Of a stretch of DNA of 42,251 nt, positions 24,500 through 33,251 are shown piece after piece. The notes beneath the pieces are model-generated. The model had not been told where the DNA came from. It saw only the letters and a list, made by a program, of their open reading frames with translations, and made no database searches. Positions within the stretch are counted from its first letter, which is position 1. Each line of letters begins with the position of its first letter. The translations under genes were made by a program, and so were the position numbers. Source of the DNA: Candidatus Hodarchaeota archaeon (GTDB lineage: Archaea; Asgardarchaeota; Heimdallarchaeia; Hodarchaeales; Hodarchaeaceae); NCBI GenBank assembly GCA_016840035.1, contig JAEOTC010000055.1, forward strand, positions 1-42,251. Direction: 5' to 3'.

Positions 24500-26431
24500 T
24501 TACGAGGCACTAACAGTATAACTTAGTTTTCCACCAGCAAGGAGTATTTCTCGCTCTCGTTCAGAGAAATCATAAGAAGTCTGAACGTCAAAATTCTGTG
24601 TTCGATTATGAACAATGATAGGTTGATTCTCCTTTAAGGCAGTTCTTGCTCCTTTAATTTCCAGAACATCCCCATCATTTATTCGATCATAATCAGCATT
24701 ATCCTTGAACGTTAAAGGCAAGATTCCAAAGTTCACAAGATTATCTCGATGGATTCGAGCAAAAGATTTGGTAAGTACTGTTTTTATACCAAGATACATT
24801 GGAGCTAAAGCTGCATGTTCGCGACTAGAACCCTGTCCGTAATTTTCACCACCAATGATAATACCTCCGCCTTCTTCTTTGCTTTTGAGTGCACGTTCAG
24901 GGAAAGTAGCATCTACTTGTTCAAACACATGCTTACTGATTTCTGGGAGATTAGATCGAAGAGGAAGGATTTTCGAACCTGCAGGCATGATATGATCTGT
25001 CGTTACGTCATCTTCTGCTTTGATTAACACTTTGAATTCAAAATTATCTTGGAGGGGTTGAAATTCAGGTAAAGGAGCAATATTTGGCCCACGGATAATT
25101 GCCACCTCTCCTGGTGTTTCAGAGGGAGGTAGAATCATCGAATCGTCAATTTCAATCTCTTTTGGAATTTCGATCTTAGGATACTCACCTAATTTTTTAG
25201 GATCGGTAAATTCCCCAAAAATTGCTGCAGCAACAGCTACTTCAGGACTAACCAAGTATGCGTTAGCACTCTTTGTCCCAGTACGGCCAAAGAAATTACG
25301 ATTAAATGTTCGAACAGCCACTGCATCAGTCTTTGGTGCAAAACCCATTCCAATACACGGTCCACAAGCACTCTCCAAAATTCGTGCTCCTGCGGTGATC
25401 GCATCAGCTAGTGTCCCATTTTTAGCAAGCTCCATCAGGACCTGTCGTGATCCAGGTGAAATTCCTAAAACCGTGTCAGAATGAATCTTTCGTCCTTTTA
25501 ACAACGCAGATACAGTTAACATATCTTTGAGAGAACTATTCGTGCAGGATCCGATAGCAACTTGATCCACTTTCATTCCATAGAGTTCGGATAAAGGAAC
25601 GACCTTCCCTGGTGAATGGGGTTTAGCTACAAGTGGTTCTAATTCGGAAAGATTAATTTCAATGATCTCATCATAATCTCCATCTTCTCCAGCTGGAAGT
25701 TCAACCCAATCTTTTTCACGATTTTGCCATTTCAAGAAGTCTTTAGTTATTTCATCAGATGGAAATATTGAGGTAGTTGCCCCTGTTTCTGCTCCCATAT
25801 TAGTAATAGTAGCTCTTTCTGGAACAGAGAGAGTTTTTATTCCTGGACCATAATATTCCAGGATCTTACCCACTCCACCTTTGACATTTATCCGGCGGAG
25901 TACCTCAAGGATTACATCTTTTGCTGCAACATAGTCAGGTAGTGAACCTGTAAGTTTCACTCCAACAATTTTTGGAGTTTTCAGGTAGAACGGCCCCCCA
26001 CCCATTGCAACAGCAACATCTAATCCACCTGCACCGATTGCAATTGATCCCATTCCTCCAGCTGTTGGAGTATGAGAGTCAGACCCGATTAATGTCTTAG
26101 AGGGGGTAGCAAATCGTTCCAGAAAGACTTGGTGACATATTCCATTTCCTGGTCTTGAAAACTGTATACCATACTTCGCAGCAACCGATTGTAGATATCG
26201 ATGGTCATCAGGATTTTTGAAATCAGATTGAGTTGTATTATGATCTACGATAGAAACGGATAATTCCGTTTTAACCTTATCAAGTCCCATAGCCTCGAAT
26301 TGAAGATAGGCCATGGTGCCCGTTGCATCTTGTGTCAGGGTATGATCAATACGAATACCGATCTCTTCTCCAACTTCATACTTCCCTTCCACAAGATGAT
26401 CTTGTAGAATTTTTTTAGCAATGGAAACCAT
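24500..26431 (-). CDS. acn: Aconitate hydratase (643 residues, Aquifex-type)
   Basis: The protein is a full aconitase with the domain order of the shorter bacterial/archaeal form. The three cluster ligands are Cys296 in GSCTNSS, Cys356 and Cys359 in ACGPCIGMG. Substrate-site landmarks include DHNTTQ (63-68), GSDSHTPTAGG (116-126), the linker at about 430-470, and GGENYGQGSSREHAAL in the swivel domain. It interconverts citrate and isocitrate through a [4Fe-4S] cluster, linking ATP citrate lyase with isocitrate dehydrogenase. A TATA-like cataaattt about 26 nt before the ATG suggests a nearly leaderless message. It is read in the same direction as the HdrA/kor operon, 185 bp downstream of it, with a T-run between. 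Confidence 0.96.
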   Translation of the reverse strand: MVSIAKKILQDHLVEGKYEVGEEIGIRIDHTLTQDATGTMAYLQFEAMGLDKVKTELSVSIVDHNTTQSDFKNPDDHRYLQSVAAKYGIQFSRPGNGICHQVFLERFATPSKTLIGSDSHTPTAGGMGSIAIGAGGLDVAVAMGGGPFYLKTPKIVGVKLTGSLPDYVAAKDVILEVLRRINVKGGVGKILEYYGPGIKTLSVPERATITNMGAETGATTSIFPSDEITKDFLKWQNREKDWVELPAGEDGDYDEIIEINLSELEPLVAKPHSPGKVVPLSELYGMKVDQVAIGSCTNSSLKDMLTVSALLKGRKIHSDTVLGISPGSRQVLMELAKNGTLADAITAGARILESACGPCIGMGFAPKTDAVAVRTFNRNFFGRTGTKSANAYLVSPEVAVAAAIFGEFTDPKKLGEYPKIEIPKEIEIDDSMILPPSETPGEVAIIRGPNIAPLPEFQPLQDNFEFKVLIKAEDDVTTDHIMPAGSKILPLRSNLPEISKHVFEQVDATFPERALKSKEEGGGIIIGGENYGQGSSREHAALAPMYLGIKTVLTKSFARIHRDNLVNFGILPLTFKDNADYDRINDGDVLEIKGARTALKENQPIIVHNRTQNFDVQTSYDFSEREREILLAGGKLSYTVSAS

Positions 26432-26576
26432 TTTTAGAATCCCTTAATTTAAATTTATGAAATCAATAATTAATAGATTTGTTAAATTGTGATAAACGAG
26501 AAAAGACCCTAGTTCCAATTTTATTAATTTTTTCCCGACTAGTTACAGAATAGAGGCTAAAAAGTAACTAAAAATT

Positions 26577-26592
26577 GGAAAAAAGAAAAAAC
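26577..26592 (-). terminator. T-run terminator for the kor-hdrA operon (minus strand)
   Basis: The minus strand has GGTTTTTTCTTTTTTCC here, 25-40 nt beyond the HdrA-MvhD stop. Two T6 runs without a hairpin are a typical archaeal stop signal and separate this operon from aconitase. Confidence 0.45.
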
Positions 26593-26616
26593 CGAAGGAT
26601 TGGATATTGCCTCTCT

Positions 26617-29007
26617 TCAGGCTGTAGCCTTTTCAGAAACATGTTTTGCCTTATGATTCTTTTTAGCGATTCCAGCCATCCTAGTAACAACATCAGCGAA
26701 CTTCTTTCCTTCAGCAGCGGACATCCATTCAATGATAAAGCGTTCGTCATCAATTCCTTGCTTTTTCATCCAGCGTCGTATCTTTCGTTCACGTTTTATT
26801 GCAAAATCGTTACCAGAAATATAGTGACAATCCTGAGGATGGCATCCTGTCAACATAACTGAACCTGCTCCAAGCTCAAACGCGCGCTTTATGAAATCAA
26901 CGTCAATACGACCAGAGCACATGACTCGAACAACTCTAGAATTCGTAGGATACTGGATACGACTCGTACCTGCTAGATCAGCACCTCCGTACGAACACCA
27001 ATTGCATGCGAAGATCATAACCTTTTCATCTGCATTATCACGTAGCGCGATATCAACTTGTCGTAATATCATCGCATCTGTGAAGTTCGTCATCATGATG
27101 GCATCTTGAGGACAATCTGCCGCACAAGTACCACATCCTTTACATAGAACGGGAATTACATGTGCTGGGGTCTTTTTCTTTTTATCTACAGTAATAGCGT
27201 TGTAGGGACATCGAGTAGCACAAATTCCACATGAATTACATAACTCTGCATTGACCACAGCGTATAAGGGCTCTACAGAAAATTCCCCTTTGGTTAAAAC
27301 TCTAGTAACTCGTCCAGCAGCTGCACTTGCTTGAGTAACTGCCTCACGAATATCTTTAGGTGATTCAGCTCCTCCAGCAATGAAGATTCCATCAGTTGGT
27401 GTGTCAACTGGTCGTAATTTCGGATGTGATTCAATATAATAATCATGAGTGTCTTTTGCTACAGGGAAGGGAATATTAGAACTTGGCCCCTCCGCACCAA
27501 TGGACAAGACCACCATTTCGAATTCACGATCTACTAGCTTTCCAATACGTGTATCTTCAACAGAGACAATTAAATTATTGTTCGGACCAACCTGTTCAAC
27601 TTGAGAAGGTCGTCCACGAACGTATTTAACACCCTCACGTCGTGAGCGTGTATAAAGTTCTTCAAATCCTTTTCCAAATGCACGAATGTCTATAAAGAAC
27701 ACAGAAACCTCTACATCAGGCCAATGTTCTTTTATCAGAAGTGTATCTTTGATACTCTCCATACAGCAGTAATTAGAACAGTATGGATTATACCGTTGAT
27801 CCCGTGAACCGACACACTGAATGAATGCTACACTCTTTGGTCGCTTCAAATCACTGGGACGAACGAGATCACCTGAAGTCGGACCTGCGGCGTTTATTAA
27901 TCTTTCAAATTCAAAAGTAGTGACTACATTTGGATATCGGCCCCAGCCATATTCGGGAATCTTGGAAGCATCGAACATTTCAAAGCCAGTAGAGATAATG
28001 ATGGTACCTACTTTATATTTATAGGTTTTAACTCTATCTTCATAATTAATGGCTTCTTTCTCACATGTACCCTTGCATTTCCCACAAGCTAGCACATCTA
28101 ATCCAAGACAATTGTCTGTGTCAATAATATAACTAGCTGGAACAGCTTGTGGATAAGGAATGTATATAGCTTTTCTCCAACCCAAATTACCAGAATACTC
28201 ATCTATTACATTAACGGGACAAATGTCTACACAATCGTTACAGGCTGTACACAAGTCTTCCTCTACATATCGGGGTTGTTTAGTGACTTCTACTTCAAAG
28301 TTCCCTACGTATCCAGAGATTTTTGTGACTTCAGCATTAGCAATTAGTGAGATATTATCGTGATTTCCAACATCAGCCATTTTAGGACCAAGAATACAGA
28401 TACTACAGTCCATTGTAGGGAATGTTTTGTCAATCAGTGCCATATTTCCCCCGATAGTGGGACTTTTTTCAACCATAACTACCTTATAATCATCTGCTAG
28501 ATCTAATCCAGCCTGAATCCCAGCAACGCCTCCACCAACAATTAAAACTCGTTTTTCAACTGGAACTACTGTAGCTTCTGCGGGTTCAAGCATTGCGGCT
28601 TTTGCAATCGCCATTTCAGTTAGCTCCATGGCTTTAACCGTAGCTTCTTCCTTCTCATGAAGATGTACCCATGAACATTGTTCTCGAATATTAGCAACTT
28701 CTACGACTTCTGGATTCATCCCACTTCTTTTCATCAATTTTTTCCATGTTGGTCCATGGAGACGGGGAGAACATGCAGAGACGACAATTTTTTCGATTCC
28801 TTGCTCCTTGATAGCAGTTTCAATCTCAACTTGACCCGGGTCAGAACAGGTGTAAGTATTTACTTGCACAAGTTCAACATTAGGCAAATCTTTGACTTCT
28901 TCTGCGATTTTGTCAATGTCCACTGATCCAGCTATGTTCTTTCCGCATTTGCAAAGGAATACTCCTACCTTTACATCTTGCTCAACATTATCTACGCTTT
29001 CTGTCAT
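26617..29007 (-). CDS. hdrA: HdrA-MvhD fusion: heterodisulfide-reductase-like flavoprotein with Fe-S clusters
   Basis: The 796-residue protein has an HdrA body: an N-terminal Fe-S cysteine region (Cys19, Cys21, Cys54, Cys79), a FAD-binding IVGGGVAGIQAG (156-167), a first ferredoxin-type cluster at Cys253/256/259/263, a modified second (Cys300, Cys308, Cys311, Cys315), and two more clusters near residues 590-640 (CNSCGICATRCP, CKGCGTCAADCP). The last 130 residues are an MvhD-like [2Fe-2S] domain (FACNWCSYGGADLAG, then GCHPQDCHY). In methanogens HdrA bifurcates electrons to ferredoxin and a second acceptor, and MvhD brings electrons in. It overlaps functionally with the KOR genes upstream, 2 bp away. 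HdrB and HdrC are not in the window. Confidence 0.93.
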   Translation of the reverse strand: MTESVDNVEQDVKVGVFLCKCGKNIAGSVDIDKIAEEVKDLPNVELVQVNTYTCSDPGQVEIETAIKEQGIEKIVVSACSPRLHGPTWKKLMKRSGMNPEVVEVANIREQCSWVHLHEKEEATVKAMELTEMAIAKAAMLEPAEATVVPVEKRVLIVGGGVAGIQAGLDLADDYKVVMVEKSPTIGGNMALIDKTFPTMDCSICILGPKMADVGNHDNISLIANAEVTKISGYVGNFEVEVTKQPRYVEEDLCTACNDCVDICPVNVIDEYSGNLGWRKAIYIPYPQAVPASYIIDTDNCLGLDVLACGKCKGTCEKEAINYEDRVKTYKYKVGTIIISTGFEMFDASKIPEYGWGRYPNVVTTFEFERLINAAGPTSGDLVRPSDLKRPKSVAFIQCVGSRDQRYNPYCSNYCCMESIKDTLLIKEHWPDVEVSVFFIDIRAFGKGFEELYTRSRREGVKYVRGRPSQVEQVGPNNNLIVSVEDTRIGKLVDREFEMVVLSIGAEGPSSNIPFPVAKDTHDYYIESHPKLRPVDTPTDGIFIAGGAESPKDIREAVTQASAAAGRVTRVLTKGEFSVEPLYAVVNAELCNSCGICATRCPYNAITVDKKKKTPAHVIPVLCKGCGTCAADCPQDAIMMTNFTDAMILRQVDIALRDNADEKVMIFACNWCSYGGADLAGTSRIQYPTNSRVVRVMCSGRIDVDFIKRAFELGAGSVMLTGCHPQDCHYISGNDFAIKRERKIRRWMKKQGIDDERFIIEWMSAAEGKKFADVVTRMAGIAKKNHKAKHVSEKATA

Positions 29008-29009
29008 CG

Positions 29010-29879
29010 TTACTTTCTCCTACTTTGGGCAGTCTCTCTAAGTCGCTTGATTTTCTGTGTGAATCCTTCCCGTGGATTATTTACAAACTCCCCACATACA
29101 ATCCTCCGTTTTTCGTGAGAATATTCTGCTTCATGAGGAGGACAGTCTTTATCAATCACAACTTGCTCTCGAAGCCATTCTAACATCTTAACAGCATCAC
29201 CTAATTTATTTTTCCGTCCATATTGAGTGAAACAGGGAGCTAAAATTTCGATGAAACTGAAACCGGGATTGTCCATGGCTTTAAAGATACTTTCTCTTAA
29301 ACGGAGAGTATCATATCCAGGCCAACGGGCTACAAAAGAAGCTCCTGCAGCAGCAGCTAATGAAACTAAGTTAAATGGAGGTTCAATATTTCCATATGGA
29401 GAGGTTGATGTGAAGTCTCCAATAGAGGTTGTCGGGGCTAATTGTCCACCAGTCATTCCGTAAATACCATTGTTATTACACAGGACATTGATCTCAATAT
29501 TTCGTCGACATGCATGTACAAAGTGGTTTCCACCAATTGCAAAGAGATCTCCGTCTCCTGATAGTACGAAGACTTCAAGATCAGGATTTGCCAATTTTAA
29601 TCCTGTGGCAAATGGAATGGCCCGGCCATGAGTTGCATGGAAGGCAGGTGCTTTGAAACATCCACTAGTTCTACCTGTACATCCGATTCCTGACACTATT
29701 GCATAATCCTTTGGTGTTAATCCTCTTTCGACTAAGCAAGTAGTAATCGAGGTAATAGCTGTTCCAATTAGACACCCTGCACAGAAAATAAAGCGATTAA
29801 GATTTAATCGGCCATGTAAAGGATGTTCCTCTGGGTAATCAAGTTCTGGAGTACCCCATTCTTCTTCTGATGATGTCAT
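29010..29879 (-). CDS. korB: 2-oxoglutarate:ferredoxin oxidoreductase, beta subunit (TPP)
   Basis: The 289-residue protein is the thiamine-diphosphate subunit. A GCTGRTSG turn (about 65-72) is followed by a TPP-binding LSGDGDLFAIGGNHFVHACRRN and the NNGIYGMTGGQLAPTT magnesium/TPP segment. A Cys-x-x-Cys (FCAGCLIG, about 33-40) supplies part of a [4Fe-4S] site. Most relatives read GCGHG here, so the LI in place of the GH is unusual. The start ATG overlaps the stop of korA by 4 bp, with a strong AAGGAGGT ribosome binding site inside korA. The enzyme joins 2-oxoglutarate, CoA and ferredoxin with succinyl-CoA and CO2. Confidence 0.93.
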   Translation of the reverse strand: MTSSEEEWGTPELDYPEEHPLHGRLNLNRFIFCAGCLIGTAITSITTCLVERGLTPKDYAIVSGIGCTGRTSGCFKAPAFHATHGRAIPFATGLKLANPDLEVFVLSGDGDLFAIGGNHFVHACRRNIEINVLCNNNGIYGMTGGQLAPTTSIGDFTSTSPYGNIEPPFNLVSLAAAAGASFVARWPGYDTLRLRESIFKAMDNPGFSFIEILAPCFTQYGRKNKLGDAVKMLEWLREQVVIDKDCPPHEAEYSHEKRRIVCGEFVNNPREGFTQKIKRLRETAQSRRK

Positions 29880-31039
29880 CTGTTAACCTCCTTCATTAGA
29901 TTTTCATAGATGAAACTCGGAGCAAACGGTATCGTAGTCGGCACCAGTAATCCTGAAACTGAAAAACCGAGATGTCTAAAGCGTTCAACTTCTCGGATGA
30001 GTTGACCATAATTCATCTCCGTAACAAGAACTTTCTTAACTCCCAACTTCCCTAGCCTCTCCATAAGTTCATCAGGGAATGGCCATAATGTTTTAAGTCT
30101 AACTAAGCCGACTTTGTGACCCTTTTTCCGAGCTTGTTCAACTGCTTCTGGATTACCACGTGCATTGATACCATATGAGAGAATGACTGTTTCCGCATCC
30201 TCAACGTATAATTCTTCCCAATCATTAATATCAGGCCGTGCTCTTCTTATTTTGTCACACAGGCGTTTTACTAGGGTAATTTCCGTTTCAGGGGTCATAT
30301 CGGGACTCCCAGTGATATCATGAGTTAATCCAGTGACATAGAAGTTGTAATCAGTTCCTGCTGTTGCCATTCCGGGAATTAAGTCATCGTCAATAATTTC
30401 AAAGGGTTGGTACTTATCAGGAGGGACTTGTGGTGGTTTTCTATTGATTACTTCAAAATTTGAATGATAAGAAACTGGTTCCATCATCTGTCCAACTATA
30501 CCATCCGAAGCAACTATAACGGGTGTTCGATACTTTTCGGCTAAATTAAATGCCCTAACTGAAAAATCATAACATTCCTGAACAGTAGAGGGAGCGAGTA
30601 CAATTGTTTCATAATCTCCATGGGAAAGATAACGAGTTTGCATCACATCAGATTGTGAGGCTTTTGTAGGTTGACCAGTACTTGGACCACCCCGCATTAC
30701 GGTAACTATGACTAATGGAGCTTCTAACATAAATCCTAATCCAACAGTTTCTGCCATTAAAGATAATCCAGGACCAGAAGTTGCGGTCATGGCTTTTGCT
30801 CCCGCATAAGAAGCACCGACGACAGCCACAATTGAGGCTAACTCATCTTCCATCTGGACAAATGAACCTCCTACTTGAGGTAATCGTCTTGACATATAAT
30901 GGGCTATTTCAGAAGAAGGGGTAATTGGATAACCTGCAAAAAAACGACAACCAACGGCAATAGCTCCTTCCGCAGATGCATAATTTCCTGTGGTTAATAT
31001 TAATTTTGATTTAGAAGATTTCTTACTTGCACTAGCCAT
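29876..31039 (-). CDS. korA: 2-oxoglutarate:ferredoxin oxidoreductase, alpha subunit
   Basis: The 387-residue alpha subunit has the KorA-specific AGYPITPSSEIAHYM (about 34-48) and MEDELASI (about 62-69). The T-S-G-P-G-LSLM loop follows, then the PSTGQPTK substrate region. It is a stand-alone alpha subunit, without the gamma fusion seen in bacterial KorA. The later part (about 255-385) is the transketolase C-terminal-like domain. It is adjacent to korD (stop and start abut) and overlaps korB, so all three share one transcript. Confidence 0.93.
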   Translation of the reverse strand: MASASKKSSKSKLILTTGNYASAEGAIAVGCRFFAGYPITPSSEIAHYMSRRLPQVGGSFVQMEDELASIVAVVGASYAGAKAMTATSGPGLSLMAETVGLGFMLEAPLVIVTVMRGGPSTGQPTKASQSDVMQTRYLSHGDYETIVLAPSTVQECYDFSVRAFNLAEKYRTPVIVASDGIVGQMMEPVSYHSNFEVINRKPPQVPPDKYQPFEIIDDDLIPGMATAGTDYNFYVTGLTHDITGSPDMTPETEITLVKRLCDKIRRARPDINDWEELYVEDAETVILSYGINARGNPEAVEQARKKGHKVGLVRLKTLWPFPDELMERLGKLGVKKVLVTEMNYGQLIREVERFRHLGFSVSGLLVPTTIPFAPSFIYENLMKEVNR

Positions 31040-31321
31040 TTAATCATCCTCCTGTGGTACGTCCCTTTCGATTACCATAATAGATACTGTGGGACAAATC
31101 CGTTCGCATTGCTTGCACCCCGTACATTTATCTAGTGCTATTACCTTAACATAATGGAGCATACGACTATTGAAATTGTCCATGTCAATCTCTAAGACAT
31201 CGCATGGACAAAATTCGACACATAATTCACACCCATCACAAATTTCTGAATAGACCTTAATCTTATACTCTTTATCCGCTCGTGGTGGATCGAGCATGGG
31301 CGTTCTTTTGGAATTCAACAT
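31040..31321 (-). CDS. korD: 2-oxoglutarate:ferredoxin oxidoreductase, delta subunit (2x[4Fe-4S] ferredoxin)
   Basis: The 93-residue subunit has two ferredoxin motifs: Cys28, Cys31, Cys34, Cys38 and Cys66, Cys69, Cys72, Cys76, separated by a KVIALDK strand. It passes electrons from the TPP/Fe-S core to ferredoxin. It leads the korD-korA-korB-hdrA operon. The start is set by a GAGGAAAG ribosome binding site at 31325-31332, with a TATA-like TTTATAATTC on the minus strand at 31371-31380, giving a leader of roughly 25 nt. Confidence 0.93.
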   Translation of the reverse strand: MLNSKRTPMLDPPRADKEYKIKVYSEICDGCELCVEFCPCDVLEIDMDNFNSRMLHYVKVIALDKCTGCKQCERICPTVSIMVIERDVPQEDD

Positions 31322-31370
31322 TTACTTTCCTCTTTGTGGTATTTGAATCGTCAATTCTAATCTACTTGGC

Positions 31371-31550
31371 GAATTATAAATCCTCTATTTTCATCTTAAT
31401 TGTAATCAAGATTTGATGATGAGGTTTTTAAATCTGTTTCTCGATCAAAGACATATGATAGATTATTCAGATATGAGGAATCTACACTATAATTATGCAT
31501 ATTTACATTATAACTACTTACTAATCTCCAAAATGTTTAAATTTCTCAAC
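31371..31550. promoter_or_regulatory. Divergent promoter region of korDAB-hdrA and korC
   Basis: The 285-bp gap between korD (minus) and korC (plus) has a TATA-like TTTATAATTC for korD (31371-31380, minus) and GTTTAAATT for korC (31537-31545, plus). Between them, imperfect direct repeats CTACACTATAATTAT (31480-31494) and TTACATTATAACTAC (31502-31516) could be a regulator's site. An open frame across the gap is not believed (see rejected). Confidence 0.4.
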
Positions 31551-31606
31551 AAAGTCCTCTATCTGAAAGCGTTAAACATGCTTTGTAACAAAGGAATGAC
31601 TGATTT

Positions 31607-32170
31607 ATGAAAGTAAAATTCCGTTTTTCGGGTCGAGGAGGGCAGGGTATCAAATTTCTAGGTAGCGCTCTTGTCCGTGTCGCGATGGCCGCTAACCTAA
31701 ATGCAACTCTTACTGTCGATTATACCCCATCTGTCCGTGGTGGACCTATTTTTAGTGATGTTGTGATAAGTTCAGATCCAATAGCTTACCCTTATTGTGA
31801 AGCTGACGCTGATTACTTCATTGCTCTTGATTCAAAGGGTTTCGAACGTGCTGCGGAATGCATATGTGAAAATACAACCTCTTATATTGATGCAGACTCA
31901 ATTGATGAAACCGCAGAAAAAATTATCACAAAGGGGAAAATGCACAGAGTTCCCATTACACGTCGAGCCGATGAACAAAAGGTTACAGGAGCAGTTAATG
32001 TTTTATCGTTAGGTTTTCTATCAGAACATCTTAAAACTACTGAAAAACCAAATTTTACGGAAGATCAATACATTCAAGTATTCAATAGTATGAGAAATCC
32101 GGAAAATAATATCAAGACTTTCCAATTCGGAAAAGATCTCTACTCAGAGACTATTAGCAGTCCTTCTTAA
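31607..32170 (+). CDS. korC: 2-oxoglutarate:ferredoxin oxidoreductase, gamma subunit
   Basis: The 187-residue protein has the gamma-subunit opening KFRFSGRGGQGIKFLG (about 4-19) and the TPSVRGGPIFSDVVIS segment (about 41-56). Gamma subunits complete the KorABCD enzyme. In most archaea korC is the last gene of a korDABC unit. Here it is on the plus strand, diverging from korDAB-hdrA. No other gene follows it: the next reading frame converges from the right, 7 bp after the stop. Both transcripts may share the central regulatory region. Confidence 0.92.
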   Translation: MKVKFRFSGRGGQGIKFLGSALVRVAMAANLNATLTVDYTPSVRGGPIFSDVVISSDPIAYPYCEADADYFIALDSKGFERAAECICENTTSYIDADSIDETAEKIITKGKMHRVPITRRADEQKVTGAVNVLSLGFLSEHLKTTEKPNFTEDQYIQVFNSMRNPENNIKTFQFGKDLYSETISSPS

Positions 32171-32177
32171 TTGCACT

Positions 32178-33218
32178 TCATCGTGATAGTGTCTCCACTA
32201 ATTCTTCTATATTGAATTTGTAATCTACCCATGTTCGATAATGCTTGAAACCTAATCTTTTATTAATTCCAAGCATTGGCTTGTTCACTGTAGCAGATTC
32301 AGTAGCAACGACCTCCACATCAGGAAATCTGTCTTTGCAATAAAACAACATTTCTGCTTTCAACATTTTCCCCAAACCTCGTCCCTGAAATTTTTCACTT
32401 ACTCCAGTTAATCCTTGGAATAAGATTGTGGGTCGATCTTTAAACAAAAATGTTTCAGTTAATCCGCTTAAGGAACCAGTTTTTTCACGAGAAATAATAG
32501 TTGTTCTTATTGTCTTTAGTTTAGCAAAACGATCTTCTGTTGCTCTTCTTACGGCTGGAGTTTCCTTAGCTTCCCATTCTAACTCCTCTTTAGGAACAAG
32601 ATTCAATGTTTCAGAGAACAACTCACAAAATTCTTCTATATCTTCTTCTGGAATACGTTCGAATCGTTCAAGCGTCACATCTGGAGCCTGTACTTGACCT
32701 GTAGATTTCCATTCAGATAACATATTCCAATCTATGTTTTTAAATTTAAGACGACTTTCTTCTTCAACTATTGCCTTTTTCCCACCAAGAGCGGAACAAA
32801 AGGCTTTTCCTGACTCTATTTGACTTCCTCCTTGGAGAACAGAACGATGGTTGTGTTTTAACCAAATAACAATCTCTTTCAAGAGTGCTTTGGCAACTCC
32901 CTTTCTTCGATATCCTTTTCGGGTGGTGAGATATGAAAATGCGATATGGGCATTTGACTCATAATTTGGATGATGATTCTCGTACACCGATAAATAGGCG
33001 GACCCAATGATTTCTTCTTTCCCTTTTAACGTGGCGATCCAGTATTTAACCGTAAATCTTGGACTAGGAAACTGGAGAGATCGTTTTTTTTCCTCTTTCG
33101 AAGGTACAGGATCATCTGGATGCTCTTCATAATGTTTTTCTTCCTCTAAAGCTAAGAAACTCCTCCATAGTGCTTCTGATGTACTCATGGGGTCAAAACG
33201 TTTAATTGTGTACTGCAA
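32178..33218 (-). CDS. Tandem GNAT acetyltransferase
   Basis: The 346-residue protein carries two GNAT folds. The first (about 1-165) has the acetyl-CoA binding YRRKGVAKALLKE (motif A, about 107-119). The second (about 178-346) has FQGRGLGKMLKAEM and NKPMLGINKRLGFKHYRTW (about 315-333), which is the more complete site. Double-GNAT proteins of this size resemble mycothiol-synthase-like or aminoglycoside-type acetyltransferases; the substrate is unknown. It ends 7 bp from korC's end and starts 33 bp after the preceding large membrane protein gene on the same strand. Confidence 0.88.
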   Translation of the reverse strand: MQYTIKRFDPMSTSEALWRSFLALEEEKHYEEHPDDPVPSKEEKKRSLQFPSPRFTVKYWIATLKGKEEIIGSAYLSVYENHHPNYESNAHIAFSYLTTRKGYRRKGVAKALLKEIVIWLKHNHRSVLQGGSQIESGKAFCSALGGKKAIVEEESRLKFKNIDWNMLSEWKSTGQVQAPDVTLERFERIPEEDIEEFCELFSETLNLVPKEELEWEAKETPAVRRATEDRFAKLKTIRTTIISREKTGSLSGLTETFLFKDRPTILFQGLTGVSEKFQGRGLGKMLKAEMLFYCKDRFPDVEVVATESATVNKPMLGINKRLGFKHYRTWVDYKFNIEELVETLSR

Positions 33219-33251
33219 TCAAAACCTATCCTTGACTTTTCTTCTCTCTAA

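Noticed and set aside
31413..31610. 65-codon frame in the korD-korC gap
   Set aside because: It is low-complexity (HYNYAYLHYNYLL), has no ribosome binding site, and lies over the divergent promoter region; the repeated tyrosines come from the DNA repeat.
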